From Sporosarcina luteola (GTDB lineage Bacteria; Bacillota; Bacilli; Bacillales_A; Planococcaceae), in the NCBI RefSeq assembly GCF_023715245.1, contig NZ_JAMBNV010000001.1:868001-932000 (forward strand): a stretch of 64,000 bases of DNA, written 5' to 3'. This document shows, in pieces, positions 8,353 through 17,470 of this stretch; position 1 is the first letter of the stretch, and each line of letters begins with the position of its first letter. Below the pieces are notes generated by a model that made no database searches, was not told the DNA's origin, and saw nothing but the letters and a program-made list of their open reading frames with translations. The position numbers and the translations under genes were made by a program.

Positions 8353-9933
8353 ATGAGAAGAAAATGGCATGATTTTTATCCTGAAGGGATTCCTTATGAC
8401 GTGGAAATTCCAACGGATGTATCAATTTACGATACCTTCGAAGAGGCAGTTGAAAAATCCCCATCATCACTCGCTGTCATTGATGAGGAACTTGTGATGA
8501 CCTATTCGGAATTACAGGTAGCCACGGAGCGTCTTGCTAAATATCTTTATAAGCAGGGTATAAAAAAAGGCGATCACGTCGCGGTGATGTTACCGAATTG
8601 TGCAGAATACGTCGTGTGCTATTTTGCCCTTCAACGGCTTGGCTGCACGCAAGTCCAAGTAAATATACTCTATCAGTCGAGCGAACTTACCCATATCTTG
8701 AATGATAGTAAGGCAAAATGGATTGTATGTGATGACGCCCAAGTCCCTAAATTAAAGGCAATCGAATTGAGTTCAGAAATTGAAAAAATTGTTTTTGACG
8801 CGGAAAGAGATTTATTTCAACGTATCTGCTTTCATGATGAGGAGACAGCAAACATCCAATTGCCGAATGTCCCAATCAATCCAATGGAGGACGTCGCCTT
8901 CATTCAATACACAGGCGGCACAACCGGTAATGCAAAAGGTGTAATGCTGACACATTATAACATTGTCGGCTATATCATTCAAAACCGTGTATTCTACTTT
9001 TTAAGGGAAAATGAAGAGATTACACTCGGCAATACACCAATGGCTCATGTAATGGGGATTGGCTACCTTAATCTTACAATCGCTGTGGGTGGTACCTATA
9101 TTATTGTGAGACGGTTTAACATCCTAAAAGTGAAAGAGTTGCTGCTAAAATATGCTCCTACTATTTTTATCGGCGCGCCAACCATTTATATCGCTTTACT
9201 GAACAGTGATGAGATTGACGACGATGATTTAAAAAGTTTGAAAATATGTACATGCGGAACAGCACCGTTACCGTTGGAAGTGATCAAGGAATTTGAAGAA
9301 CGTTCTGGTGCGCAAATTATGGAAGGCTATGGAATGTCAGAAGTACTTGTTACACATCGCAATCCACTATCGCAAAAAAAGACTGGTAGTATCGGGATTC
9401 CAATCCCGGGCGTCGATTGCAAAATCGTCAAGCTGGAAGATCGAAATGTGGAAGTTCCCGCAGGCGAAGAAGGGGAATTGCTGATCAAAGGACCGCAAGT
9501 GATGAAGGGATACTGGAACAACCCGGATGAAACCGCTCAAGCATTGATTGACGGATGGATGGCAACGGGCGACATCGCGGTGATGGATGAAGACGGCTAT
9601 TTCTTTATTGTGGGAAGAAAAAAAGATTTGATCATTGCAAGCGGCTATAATATTTATCCGATAGAGGTTGAAAATGTAGTTTATGAACATCCTGCCGTAT
9701 TTGAAGCGTGTGTGTTCGGCGTGCCAGATTCGTATCGTGGAGAAACGGTTAAATGTGTTATTGTGCTGAAGGAAGGTCAAAAGATGACTGAAGAAGAAAT
9801 CATATCCTTTTGCAAAGAAAGGCTTGCAACGTATAAAGTGCCGAAAATTTTTGAATTCCGTAAGTCTCTTCCTAAAACAGCGGTCGGAAAAATAATGAAA
9901 CGGCAACTGATGAAAGAAGAGTTAATGAAATGA
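8353..9933 (+). CDS. Acyl-CoA synthetase (AMP-binding, FadD/CaiC-like)
   Basis: A 526-residue adenylate-forming ligase. YTGGTTGNAKGVMLTH is the P-loop-like A3 motif, EGYGMSE the A5 motif, and TGDIAVMDEDGYFFIVGRKK runs through the hinge into the C-terminal domain. KTAVGKIMKR near the end holds the catalytic Lys (A10). It converts a carboxylic acid, ATP and CoA to the acyl-CoA, AMP and PPi. It is the last gene of the first transcription block, 18 bp after the MBL gene, and is followed by a terminator. It is the probable entry enzyme for the pathway substrate. Confidence 0.9.
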   Translation: MRRKWHDFYPEGIPYDVEIPTDVSIYDTFEEAVEKSPSSLAVIDEELVMTYSELQVATERLAKYLYKQGIKKGDHVAVMLPNCAEYVVCYFALQRLGCTQVQVNILYQSSELTHILNDSKAKWIVCDDAQVPKLKAIELSSEIEKIVFDAERDLFQRICFHDEETANIQLPNVPINPMEDVAFIQYTGGTTGNAKGVMLTHYNIVGYIIQNRVFYFLRENEEITLGNTPMAHVMGIGYLNLTIAVGGTYIIVRRFNILKVKELLLKYAPTIFIGAPTIYIALLNSDEIDDDDLKSLKICTCGTAPLPLEVIKEFEERSGAQIMEGYGMSEVLVTHRNPLSQKKTGSIGIPIPGVDCKIVKLEDRNVEVPAGEEGELLIKGPQVMKGYWNNPDETAQALIDGWMATGDIAVMDEDGYFFIVGRKKDLIIASGYNIYPIEVENVVYEHPAVFEACVFGVPDSYRGETVKCVIVLKEGQKMTEEEIISFCKERLATYKVPKIFEFRKSLPKTAVGKIMKRQLMKEELMK

Positions 9934-9937
9934 ACCC

Positions 9938-9978
9938 AGCTTAGATGGTAACGGAATGTTACTGTTTAAGCTTTTTTT
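9938..9978 (+). terminator. Rho-independent terminator after the first catabolic block
   Basis: AGCTTA and TAAGCT form the outer arms and GTAAC/GTTAC the inner arms of a hairpin, followed by a run of seven T. It lies directly after the acyl-CoA synthetase stop and separates the block 1453-9933 from the block 10146-15764. Confidence 0.8.
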
Positions 9979-10145
9979 ATTACTTTGCTTTGAGTGTATA
10001 TGGAGTTAACAATAAAAACTAAGTTCTTTGTAGGTTTCCTACATAGTAAGAAGCATAGAACAAACGGTAAAGTGGTAGTAATCTTTTGAATAAAAGAAAA
10101 ACGGTGTGAGAAAAAGTTGACATTTATAAAAAGGGGGATACGTGC

Positions 10146-11333
10146 ATGAAAAGAAAAGTCAAAGTGATTGGCGTCGACATGGTGAAGTTTGTAAAGCCCG
10201 GTATGCAGGATCCATACGAAGTGATGGCATCCAAAGCGATTAAAGGTGCAATTAAAGATGCGGGAATTGAGTTCAAAGAAATAGAACATGCCTATGCCAG
10301 TTATGTTTATGGTGACAGTACTTCTGGACAAGCGGCCTTGTATAAAGTCGGTGTAAGCGGGATACCTGTTTTTAACGTCAATAATAATTGTTCATCCGGC
10401 TCTACGGCTCTATTTCTGGCCCGGCAGGCAGTCGAGAACGGTATTGTTGAATGTGCGCTAGCGTTCGGCTTTGAAGAGATGAAGCCCGGAGCGCTTTCGA
10501 CAGTGTACGGAGATCGAACGACGCCGATGAAGGCATTTGTCGATCGATTAGAAGAGTTGATGCCTGGTTATTCATTGGAATCTCCACGTGCAGCTAGAAT
10601 GTTCGGATCTGGCGGAATGGAATACATCGAAAAATATGGGGCGAGCCCGGATATTTTCGCCAAAGTGGCGGTGAAGACGCGCAGCCATGCCATTCATAAT
10701 CCTTACTCGATGTTCGACAAGCCTTTGACAGTTGAGGAAGTGCAGAATTCACCGATGATTTTCCCTCCCTACTTGACAAGATTCTGTGCATGCCCACCAT
10801 CTTGCGGTGCCGCGGCTGCAATTATCTGCAGCGAGGATTTCGCGAAAAAGCATGGGCATGAGGATGCTGTCGAAATTATCGCCCAGGCGATGGCTACAGA
10901 TAACGAGCTGACATTTACAACAGGTGCGATGAATTTGGTAGGAGCGGACATGACGAAACGGGCTGCGAGTCAAGTATTCGAACAAGCGGGTATCGGTGTA
11001 GAAGACATTGATGTCGTCGAACTGCATGACTGCTTCACCCCGAACGAAGTGATCACCTATGAAGGGCTTGGCCTATGCGAAGAGGGGGGAGCCGAGAAGT
11101 TCATCAATGACGGTGACAATACGTACGGTGGAAAGTTCGTTGTCAATCCTTCGGGCGGCTTGATGTCCAAAGGCCATCCGATCGGAGCGACCGGTTTGGC
11201 GCAATGTACCGAATTGGTCTGGCAGCTTCGGGGAGTGACCGGTAAAAGACAAGTGGAACATGCGCGCGTAGCTTTGCAACACAACCTTGGTCTTGGCGGT
11301 GCGGTCATTGTGACGATGTATAAAAAAACATGA
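10146..11333 (+). CDS. SCP-x-type thiolase
   Basis: A 395-residue thiolase-family protein. NNNCSSGSTALF supplies the nucleophilic Cys, ELHDCFTPNE the His-Asp-Cys-Phe motif of genuine SCP-x thiolases, and SKGHPIGATG the C-terminal His. All catalytic positions are thus present, in contrast to the paralogue at 2659-3813, where the His is replaced by Tyr. It would split a 3-oxoacyl-CoA with CoA, giving acetyl-CoA or propionyl-CoA. It begins the second block of the catabolic region, 212 bp after the previous gene, with AAGGGGGATA ahead of its ATG. Confidence 0.9.
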   Translation: MKRKVKVIGVDMVKFVKPGMQDPYEVMASKAIKGAIKDAGIEFKEIEHAYASYVYGDSTSGQAALYKVGVSGIPVFNVNNNCSSGSTALFLARQAVENGIVECALAFGFEEMKPGALSTVYGDRTTPMKAFVDRLEELMPGYSLESPRAARMFGSGGMEYIEKYGASPDIFAKVAVKTRSHAIHNPYSMFDKPLTVEEVQNSPMIFPPYLTRFCACPPSCGAAAAIICSEDFAKKHGHEDAVEIIAQAMATDNELTFTTGAMNLVGADMTKRAASQVFEQAGIGVEDIDVVELHDCFTPNEVITYEGLGLCEEGGAEKFINDGDNTYGGKFVVNPSGGLMSKGHPIGATGLAQCTELVWQLRGVTGKRQVEHARVALQHNLGLGGAVIVTMYKKT

Positions 11334-11346
11334 TGGGGGTGGCTAA

Positions 11347-12129
11347 ATGCGGTATGAACATTATCATTCAATCGACATCCGGATGAATGGAGCAGTCTGT
11401 ATCGTTTCATTGAATAAACCTGAATTGCGCAATGCGCTTGCCGAGGAGATGCGAGAAGAATTGAAGGATTTCTTCCGTACAGCAAATGACGATCATTCGA
11501 TCAGGTCGATCGTGTTGACAGGAAGAGGAAACGTGTTTTCAGCGGGCGGCGATTTAAAAGCTCTTCAACAATTAGATTCTAAAGAGATTCAAAACAGGAT
11601 GGAAAAAAGCCAAGAACTGATCCGACTCATGCTTCGTCTACAAAAACCGGTCATCGCTGCAGTCCATGGTGCGGCTGCAGGTGCCGGCTTCAGCCTGGCG
11701 CTTGCGTGCGATATGATTATTGCAGCGAAATCAGCGGTTTTCATACAAAGTTTCGTCAAAATTGCCGTTGTTCCCGATTTAGGGGCGCTGCATTTCCTCC
11801 CGCAGCTAGTTGGCAGGCATAAAGCGATGGAGCTGATGCTTCTTGGGGAGAAAGTGCATGCGGATGAAATGCAGAAGATGGACGTCGTCAATCGTGTGGT
11901 TGAAGATGAAGAACTGTTCGAGGAAACATTGCGTGTTGCAAGGCAAATGGCAGAAAATCCAGTATTGGCAATGGGGCTTATTAAACAAATGGCAACTTCC
12001 GATACCTTGGAAGAATTGGAAAAGACGTTCGAAGCTGAAAAGCAGTCACAAAGCATCTGTTTCGAATCCGACGATTTCAAAGAAGGGGTAGAAGCGTTTT
12101 TCGAAAAACGAAAACCCGTCTATCATTGA
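11347..12129 (+). CDS. Enoyl-CoA hydratase/isomerase
   Basis: A 260-residue crotonase-fold protein. FSAGGDLKAL is the CoA-binding/oxyanion loop; AAVHGAAAGAGFSLALACD is the second oxyanion segment. The position often occupied by the first catalytic Glu reads AAAGAGFSL, so that Glu is absent. The second region (SFVKIAVVPDLGALHFLP) has Asp at the place where many hydratases carry Glu. This favours an isomerase, dehalogenase-like or lyase-type crotonase over a classical hydratase, but the subfamily cannot be fixed by eye. It starts 13 bp after the thiolase with GGGGGTGG ahead of the ATG. Confidence 0.87.
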   Translation: MRYEHYHSIDIRMNGAVCIVSLNKPELRNALAEEMREELKDFFRTANDDHSIRSIVLTGRGNVFSAGGDLKALQQLDSKEIQNRMEKSQELIRLMLRLQKPVIAAVHGAAAGAGFSLALACDMIIAAKSAVFIQSFVKIAVVPDLGALHFLPQLVGRHKAMELMLLGEKVHADEMQKMDVVNRVVEDEELFEETLRVARQMAENPVLAMGLIKQMATSDTLEELEKTFEAEKQSQSICFESDDFKEGVEAFFEKRKPVYH

Positions 12130-12158
12130 TGCTTTAGACGAAAAAGGAGGGAACTTGC

Positions 12159-12575
12159 TTGGTCTATGCTGATCCGCGTTTAGAACAGATCAAAAATACG
12201 AAGTTTGATGCATTCACCTATACGATTGAAAAAGGGAAAATAAAGGAATTTGCAATCGCCCTTGGCTATAACAGTAAAAGCTACTTGAATGGTAATGCAG
12301 TGCCGCCGACTTTTCCGACTGTCGTTGAATTTTGGGGCGGGCAAATTTCCATCTCAAAAGTGCTCGGTTTGAACTTGTCCAAAGTGCTGCACGGGGAGCA
12401 AAGTTACGAGTATGTCGGCGTGATAAAAGTAGGGGATGAAATCACCGTGCATACTGAGGTCGAAGAAGTTTTTACGAAAGCAAAGATGAATTTGATCGTG
12501 TTGAAAAAGAAGTTTATGAATCAGCACGGGGAATTGGTACTTATCAGCCGCTCAACAATTATTGAAAGACATTAG
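12159..12575 (+). CDS. MaoC-like hydratase subunit, N-terminal-type hot dog (FAS1-like, HadA-type)
   Basis: A 138-residue protein starting at TTG 12159, chosen because AAAGGAGG at 12144-12151 ends 7 nt upstream. It begins DPRLEQIKNTKFDAFTYTIEKG, typical of the N-terminal hot-dog half of two-domain MaoC hydratases, and it lacks the D-x4-H active-site motif. The next gene encodes the complementary catalytic half 12 bp later. Such pairs form heteromeric (R)-hydratases in which this subunit shapes the acyl pocket (HadA-HadB and ChsH1-ChsH2 in actinobacteria are the known examples). Confidence 0.8.
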   Translation: MVYADPRLEQIKNTKFDAFTYTIEKGKIKEFAIALGYNSKSYLNGNAVPPTFPTVVEFWGGQISISKVLGLNLSKVLHGEQSYEYVGVIKVGDEITVHTEVEEVFTKAKMNLIVLKKKFMNQHGELVLISRSTIIERH

Positions 12576-12587
12576 GAGGCGATTGGT

Positions 12588-12974
12588 TTGACGGTAAGCC
12601 GGCATTTAGAAACGTTGCAGAAAGAAGAGATCACCCATACACAGATCGTCCGGTATGCAGGGGCATCAGGTGATTTCAACCCGATCCATACGGTCGTCCC
12701 TTTTGCGCAAGAGGCGGGGCTAGGCGACGTCATTGCACATGGCATGATGATTATGGGCTTTGTTGGCCAGGCGATTGAAGGTTGGTTCCCATCGGACCGG
12801 TTAGAAAACTTTACAGTCCGTTTCAAGGCGATGACGAGACCCGGTGAAAAGATCATGATCAACGGTTGTGTTACGGATGATGCGGGCGACCAGCTGCATT
12901 GTGAGGCATCTGCTGCCAATGAAGCGGGAGAAGTGAAAGTGGAAGCGAAGTTCACAATCCGCATACAGCGATAG
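12588..12974 (+). CDS. MaoC-like hydratase catalytic subunit (HadB-type)
   Basis: A 128-residue hot-dog protein from a TTG start at 12588, preceded by TAGGAGGCG. GASGDFNPIHT contains the Asp-His pair of the hydratase motif, and IAHGMMIMGFVGQ follows as expected. The protein completes the non-catalytic subunit encoded immediately upstream. Together they should hydrate an enoyl-CoA too bulky for a simple crotonase, which would explain why the region carries three different hydratase-type systems (3828, 11347 and this pair). Substrate is unknown. Confidence 0.82.
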   Translation: MTVSRHLETLQKEEITHTQIVRYAGASGDFNPIHTVVPFAQEAGLGDVIAHGMMIMGFVGQAIEGWFPSDRLENFTVRFKAMTRPGEKIMINGCVTDDAGDQLHCEASAANEAGEVKVEAKFTIRIQR

Positions 12975-12985
12975 GAGTGAGGGAA

Positions 12986-13951
12986 GTGGACATATTGGAT
13001 GGGAAGGAAAAGAAGATAATCGGGAAGACAACTATACCGGTCATCATGGCACCAATGTTCCTAGTCTCTAGCCCAGAATCGGTCATCGAAGCTTGCAAAG
13101 CAGGTATAATCGGGACATTTCCCCTGCTGAATGCACGGAGTCCCGAAGCGCTGGAAAATTGGTTTCAGACGATTCGTGAAGCATTGGATTCGGTGAAACA
13201 CAATACGTCAGAAATCATTTCGCCATGGGGAGTCAATCTTATTGTACATAAGACGAACAGGCAGCTAGATGTACATCTGGAGGCAATTCGAAAATACGAG
13301 CCTCCGATTGTCATTACTTCACTTGGCAATCCGCAGGCGATTGTTGATATTGTCCATGATTATGGTGGCGTCGTCCTGTCGGATGTCATCTCCACCAAGC
13401 ATGCCCGAAAAGCGGCAGAAGCGGGTGTGGATGGGCTCATCCTCGTCTGCAACGGTGCAGGTGGTCATGGTGGCACACTGAACTCTTTTGCATTTGTGGC
13501 GGAAGTAAAGCAATTTTGGAAAGGGCTTACAATTGTAGCGGGCTGCATTTCGAACGGCCGGGACATTGCTGCTCTTCGAGCGTTAGGAGCGGATTTCGCT
13601 TATATGGGTACGAGATTCATAGCGGCGAAGGAAACGATGGCGGACGATCAGTATAAGGAAATGCTACTTGAAGCTACAGCGACGGAGATTCTTTACACCG
13701 ATGCCATCTCGGGAGTTAAAGGGAATTATTTGATTCCTAGCATCGTGAATGCGGGTCTCGATCCAGAAAACTTACAAAAGAAACGGGGTTTCAACTCCGA
13801 CTTCCGGGAGAATGAACCGAAGGCTTGGAAAAACATTTGGGGCGCTGGGCAAGGCGTTGGAGCAATCAAGGAAATCCAATCGATTGCAGCAATCGTGGAA
13901 AAATTACAGGAGGAGTATCTTCAGGCGTTGAAGCGATTACAGCATTTTTAA
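12986..13951 (+). CDS. Nitronate monooxygenase/2-nitropropane dioxygenase-like FMN protein
   Basis: About 321 residues from GTG 12986; an earlier GTG at 12977 lies inside the AGGAGTGAGG ribosome binding site, so the later one is preferred. The protein is a TIM-barrel flavoprotein: PVIMAPMFLVSSPE is the first strand, NGAGGHGG holds the His used as base in nitronate monooxygenases, and LGADFAYMGTRF is the phosphate-binding end of the barrel. Homologues in acyl-CoA degradation clusters are common but their reaction is mostly unproven; trans-2-enoyl reductase activity is another possibility in this fold. Nitronate oxidation should not be assumed. Confidence 0.8.
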   Translation: MDILDGKEKKIIGKTTIPVIMAPMFLVSSPESVIEACKAGIIGTFPLLNARSPEALENWFQTIREALDSVKHNTSEIISPWGVNLIVHKTNRQLDVHLEAIRKYEPPIVITSLGNPQAIVDIVHDYGGVVLSDVISTKHARKAAEAGVDGLILVCNGAGGHGGTLNSFAFVAEVKQFWKGLTIVAGCISNGRDIAALRALGADFAYMGTRFIAAKETMADDQYKEMLLEATATEILYTDAISGVKGNYLIPSIVNAGLDPENLQKKRGFNSDFRENEPKAWKNIWGAGQGVGAIKEIQSIAAIVEKLQEEYLQALKRLQHF

Positions 13952-13987
13952 TAATTCGTATTGAATTAATAATGGAGGTTTTGTTGA

Positions 13988-14758
13988 ATGAACATTTATG
14001 TACTGGTTAAACGGACATTCGATACAGAAGAGAAAATCGCGGTGAAAGACGGGAAAATTGTAGAGGACGGGGCAGAGTTTATCATCAACCCGTACGATGA
14101 TTATGCAATTGAGGAAGCGATTCAAATTCGTGACGCACATGGCGGTGAAGTGACGGTCTTGACACTCGGCGATGAGGAAGCGGAAAAGCAATTGCGCACA
14201 GCACTCGCAATGGGGGCGGACAAAGCAATTCTTATCAATACGGAAGATCTTGATGAAATGGACGAATTCACGTCGGCGAAAATCATCGCACACTATTTGA
14301 ATGACAAAAAGGCAGATCTGATTCTTGCAGGAAACGTTGCAATCGATGGCGGTTCAGGTCAAGTCGGTCCGCGAGTCGCCGAATTGTTAGAAATCAACTA
14401 TGTGACTACCATCACCAGCTTGGAAATAGATGGTTCATCCGTGAAAATCGTGCGTGACGTCGAAGGAGATTCCGAGACACTCGAAACGTCACTCCCATTG
14501 TTGGTGACTGCGCAACAAGGCTTAAACGAGCCACGTTATCCTTCTTTGCCTGGCATCATGAAGGCGAAGAAGAAACCGCTTGAAGAGCTGGACTTTGACA
14601 ATCTGGACATCGACGAAGGCGATGTGAAAGCAAAAACGGAAACGTTGGAAGTATACTTGCCACCACAAAAAGCGGCAGGCCGTGTACTGGATGGCGACAT
14701 TGCAGCGCAAGTACATGAGCTTATCTCTTTGCTCCATTCAGAAGCAAAAGTCATTTGA
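13988..14758 (+). CDS. etfB: Electron transfer flavoprotein beta subunit
   Basis: A 256-residue protein beginning MNIYVLVKRTFDTEEKI, the standard EtfB N-terminus. LAGNVAIDGGSGQVGPRVAELL corresponds to the conserved AMP/FAD-domain-facing loop. With EtfA it accepts electrons from the acyl-CoA dehydrogenase at 4304-5455 and passes them on to the quinone pool through an ETF:quinone oxidoreductase, which is not in this window. AATGGAGG lies upstream of the ATG. A dedicated etf pair at the end of the block implies at least one FAD dehydrogenase step per cycle. Confidence 0.93.
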   Translation: MNIYVLVKRTFDTEEKIAVKDGKIVEDGAEFIINPYDDYAIEEAIQIRDAHGGEVTVLTLGDEEAEKQLRTALAMGADKAILINTEDLDEMDEFTSAKIIAHYLNDKKADLILAGNVAIDGGSGQVGPRVAELLEINYVTTITSLEIDGSSVKIVRDVEGDSETLETSLPLLVTAQQGLNEPRYPSLPGIMKAKKKPLEELDFDNLDIDEGDVKAKTETLEVYLPPQKAAGRVLDGDIAAQVHELISLLHSEAKVI

Positions 14759-14786
14759 GAGATTCGTAAATCAGGAGGGATTCATT

Positions 14787-15764
14787 ATGTCTAAAAAAGT
14801 GTTAGTGCTAGGGGAAGCGCGCGAAGGGGCTTTACGAAATGTATCATTTGAAGCAATTGCTGCTGCGAAAGCAGTGGCAGGTGCCGGTGAAATTGTTGCA
14901 GTCCTACTTGGTGATGGTATTGCTTCGCTAGCAGAAGAATTGATTCATTATGGGGCAGACCGTGTTGTAACAGTGGAACACCCTCATTTGAAGCATTATA
15001 CATCAGATGGATATAGTCAAGGATTCATGGCGGTGTACGAACAGGAAAAGCCGGAAGCGATCGTTTTCGGCCATACGGCACTAGGGAAAGATTTGTCGCC
15101 GAAAATTACTAGTAAACTGTCATCCGGCTTGATCTCCGATGTGACAGCGATTGAAGGGGAAGCCGATGATACGCTTTTTATCCGGCCCATCTATTCTGGG
15201 AAAGCGTTCGAAAAAGTGAAGCACAAGGATGGCCTGCTGCTTTTCACTGTCCGTCCAAACAACATTGCTTCAATTGAAAAAGACGGCAGTCGTACTGGCG
15301 ACGTCACTTCCTTGTCGGTTGATATTACAAATCTCCGCACCGTCATCAAAGAAGTGGTACGCAAATCGACAGAGGGCGTCGATCTTTCCGAAGCAAAAGT
15401 GGTCATTGCAGGCGGTCGGGGCGTGAAAAGCGCAGACGGTTTCAAGCCGCTGCAAGAGTTAGCGAATCTTCTTGGCGGTGCAGTCGGCGCATCCCGCGGT
15501 GCATGTGACGCGGATTACTGTGATTACTCCTTGCAAATAGGTCAAACAGGTAAAGTCGTTACACCGGATCTTTACATCGCGGCAGGAATTTCGGGGGCCA
15601 TCCAGCATATGGCCGGGATGTCCAATTCGAAAATCATCGTGGCCATCAATAAGGATCCTGAAGCAAACATATTCAAAGTGGCCGACTACGGCATTGTCGG
15701 CGATCTGTTTGAGGTTATCCCAATGATGATCGAAGAAATCAAACAGTTGCATGTGCATGCATAA
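14787..15764 (+). CDS. etfA: Electron transfer flavoprotein alpha subunit
   Basis: 325 residues from ATG 14787, selected because CAGGAGGG sits 7 nt upstream; an in-frame ATG at 14682 lies within etfB and has no such site. The C-terminal half has the classic FAD-binding EtfA signature: [33 protein letters not shown] and [16 protein letters not shown]. The protein is normal length. It is the last gene of the catabolic block and is followed by a hairpin with a T-run. Confidence 0.94.
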   Translation: MSKKVLVLGEAREGALRNVSFEAIAAAKAVAGAGEIVAVLLGDGIASLAEELIHYGADRVVTVEHPHLKHYTSDGYSQGFMAVYEQEKPEAIVFGHTALGKDLSPKITSKLSSGLISDVTAIEGEADDTLFIRPIYSGKAFEKVKHKDGLLLFTVRPNNIASIEKDGSRTGDVTSLSVDITNLRTVIKEVVRKSTEGVDLSEAKVVIAGGRGVKSADGFKPLQELANLLGGAVGASRGACDADYCDYSLQIGQTGKVVTPDLYIAAGISGAIQHMAGMSNSKIIVAINKDPEANIFKVADYGIVGDLFEVIPMMIEEIKQLHVHA

Positions 15765-15820
15765 CACCTAAAAACAACACAGCCAAAATCAAAGGAAAAT
15801 ACTAAAAGCACTTTGACAAA

Positions 15821-15871
15821 CCGGTCTATCGTATTCACTCCTCGAAGTGTGTACAATAGCCCGTTTTTTTA
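15821..15871 (+). terminator. Probable terminator after etfA
   Basis: An imperfect long hairpin (GTATTCACT against AGTGTGTAC, CTAT against ATAG, and CGG against CCG at the base) is followed by seven T. It closes the catabolic block. Confidence 0.6.
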
Positions 15872-15942
15872 TTTGGACATGTATTTATCGAGGCGATTAA
15901 TTTTGATGAAAAGTCTAACACTTTCTACCATGAAAATTCATA

Positions 15943-15971
15943 TTGACATTCCAAATCCAATAGCATACACT
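15943..15971 (+). promoter_or_regulatory. Sigma-A-type promoter upstream of the nucleoside operon
   Basis: TTGACA at 15943-15948 and TACACT at 15966-15971 with a 17-bp spacer. The rest of the 426-bp gap between etfA and the transporter holds the etfA terminator and the first two operator copies; I see no gene in it. Confidence 0.65.
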
Positions 15972-16045
15972 TTTTGAGTAATGTGTTACACTATTTGCTT
16001 GAGAACATCATTAGAGTAACCTTTTGAGAACCGTACACCGCAATG

Positions 16046-16059
16046 TGGTACCGGTTACA
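16046..16059 (+). promoter_or_regulatory. LacI-family operator copy 1
   Basis: TGGTACCGGTTACA matches the 14-bp site TGTAACCGGTTACC found twice more nearby, with differences in the left half and the last base. It has the CCGG-type palindromic centre expected for a LacI-family dimer. It lies about 75 bp downstream of the promoter at 15943-15971. Confidence 0.6.
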
Positions 16060-16144
16060 CAATAAAGAAGTATTTGGACATAGAGATAAACTTGTCTGAG
16101 AAAAAGGAAGAACAACAGGTTGCCATATTTTTTTATAGAAAATG

Positions 16145-16158
16145 TGTAACCGGTTACC
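16145..16158 (+). promoter_or_regulatory. LacI-family operator copy 2
   Basis: TGTAACCGGTTACC, a near-perfect palindrome identical base for base to the copy at 17471-17484. It is 32 bp before the transporter start and 99 bp from copy 1, a distance that would allow looping. Confidence 0.75.
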
Positions 16159-16190
16159 TATTTTTCCGAAAACTGAGGAGGATATTGAGA

Positions 16191-17423
16191 ATGAGTATAG
16201 TATGGGGGATCTTCGGATGTGCGGTTATTTTATTTATTGCATATCTTATGTCCGAAAACAAAAAGATTATTAACGTTCGAACAATGCTCGTCGGATTTTT
16301 TGCACAGGTCCTATTAGGATTTATCGTCCTTAAATGGGGAGCTGGAATTGCAGTCGTTGAGTTTGTATCTGACGGTGTCAATAAAGTGATGGGATATGGG
16401 ATGGAAGGTCTCTCCTTCGTATTCGGATCTTTAGCAGATAAAAACGGTCCGGTTGGATCAATATTTGCAATCAATGTACTAACCATTATGGTTTTCCTAT
16501 CTGCCTTGATTTCACTTTTATATTACTTTGGCATTATGCAGTTGATTGTAAAAGTGCTCGGTGGACTCATTTCGAAGTTCATGAAAACGGGATATGTCGA
16601 ATCGACAAACGCCGCGATGAATATCTTCTTAGGGATGACACAATCGGCAATTTCCGTTAAACCGTATATTAGTCGGATGTCCAGGTCGCAAATTTTTGCC
16701 ATCATGGTTGGTGGATTAGCATCCGTTTCAGGTGCAGTTCTAATCGGGTTGGCTGCGATGGGCATTCCAATCGAGTACTTGCTTTCTGCAGCGATTATGT
16801 CTGCGCCCGCAGGTTTAATGCTTGCAAAGCTGATCATTCCTGAAACAGATCCTCTCAATCCAGATGAATGGAAAGAGATGGACGACTACATGGGTGAATC
16901 TAAAAAAGACACCAATATTATGGATGTCATTATCAATGGATCTAGGGAAGGGTTAAACCTCGCTGTCAATGCAGGGATCATCTTGATTTCTATTATTGGA
17001 CTTGTTGCATTGTTGAACGGAATATTAGGCGGGGTCGGATCATTATTCGGATTCCCTGAGCTCTCATTTGAAACGATCACGGGGTATATCTTTGCGCCGG
17101 TCGCGCTCATCATCGGTATTCCTTGGGATGAAGCACTTGCTGCAGGGAACTTGCTCGGACAGAAAATGATTTTAAATGAATTCGTTGCATTTACATCGTT
17201 TTCAACGATGATTGAACAGTTCTCCGAAAAATCGATTGCAATTCTGACATTTGCATTATCCGGCTTTGCGAATATCGGATCAATCGGAATCATTCTCGGG
17301 ATTATGATCGGTGTCGCACCGACTCGTAAAAAGGATATTCAAGCGATGGCTATTAAAGCATTGATTGCAGCTACTTTAGCTAACTTGCTAAACGGAGCGA
17401 TTGTAGGAATATTCTTCTTCTAA
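16191..17423 (+). CDS. Concentrative nucleoside transporter (NupC/CNT family)
   Basis: 410 residues from ATG 16191, with GAGGAGG at 16176-16181 upstream; an in-frame start at 16074 would put two operator sites inside the gene and is rejected. The protein is a multi-spanning membrane protein with the CNT arrangement. GQKMILNEFVAF is the family signature G-x-K-x3-N-E-F-V-A, and NAAMNIFLGMTQS lies in the first substrate-binding re-entrant region. It imports nucleosides with H+ or Na+. The downstream nucleoside hydrolase and ribokinase make nucleosides its obvious cargo. Confidence 0.9.
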   Translation: MSIVWGIFGCAVILFIAYLMSENKKIINVRTMLVGFFAQVLLGFIVLKWGAGIAVVEFVSDGVNKVMGYGMEGLSFVFGSLADKNGPVGSIFAINVLTIMVFLSALISLLYYFGIMQLIVKVLGGLISKFMKTGYVESTNAAMNIFLGMTQSAISVKPYISRMSRSQIFAIMVGGLASVSGAVLIGLAAMGIPIEYLLSAAIMSAPAGLMLAKLIIPETDPLNPDEWKEMDDYMGESKKDTNIMDVIINGSREGLNLAVNAGIILISIIGLVALLNGILGGVGSLFGFPELSFETITGYIFAPVALIIGIPWDEALAAGNLLGQKMILNEFVAFTSFSTMIEQFSEKSIAILTFALSGFANIGSIGIILGIMIGVAPTRKKDIQAMAIKALIAATLANLLNGAIVGIFFF

Positions 17424-17470
17424 ATCTACTAGACAATCTTGACTCATAACCTTTTGTCATGCACACTATA

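Noticed and set aside
10113-10145. Promoter TTGACA directly before the second catabolic block
   Set aside because: The TTGACA lies too close to the start codon at 10146 for a -10 and transcription start to fit before the ribosome site.
16074-16190. N-terminal extension of the nucleoside transporter from 16074
   Set aside because: It would place an exact operator copy inside the coding region, has no ribosome site, and the family starts at the ATG 16191.
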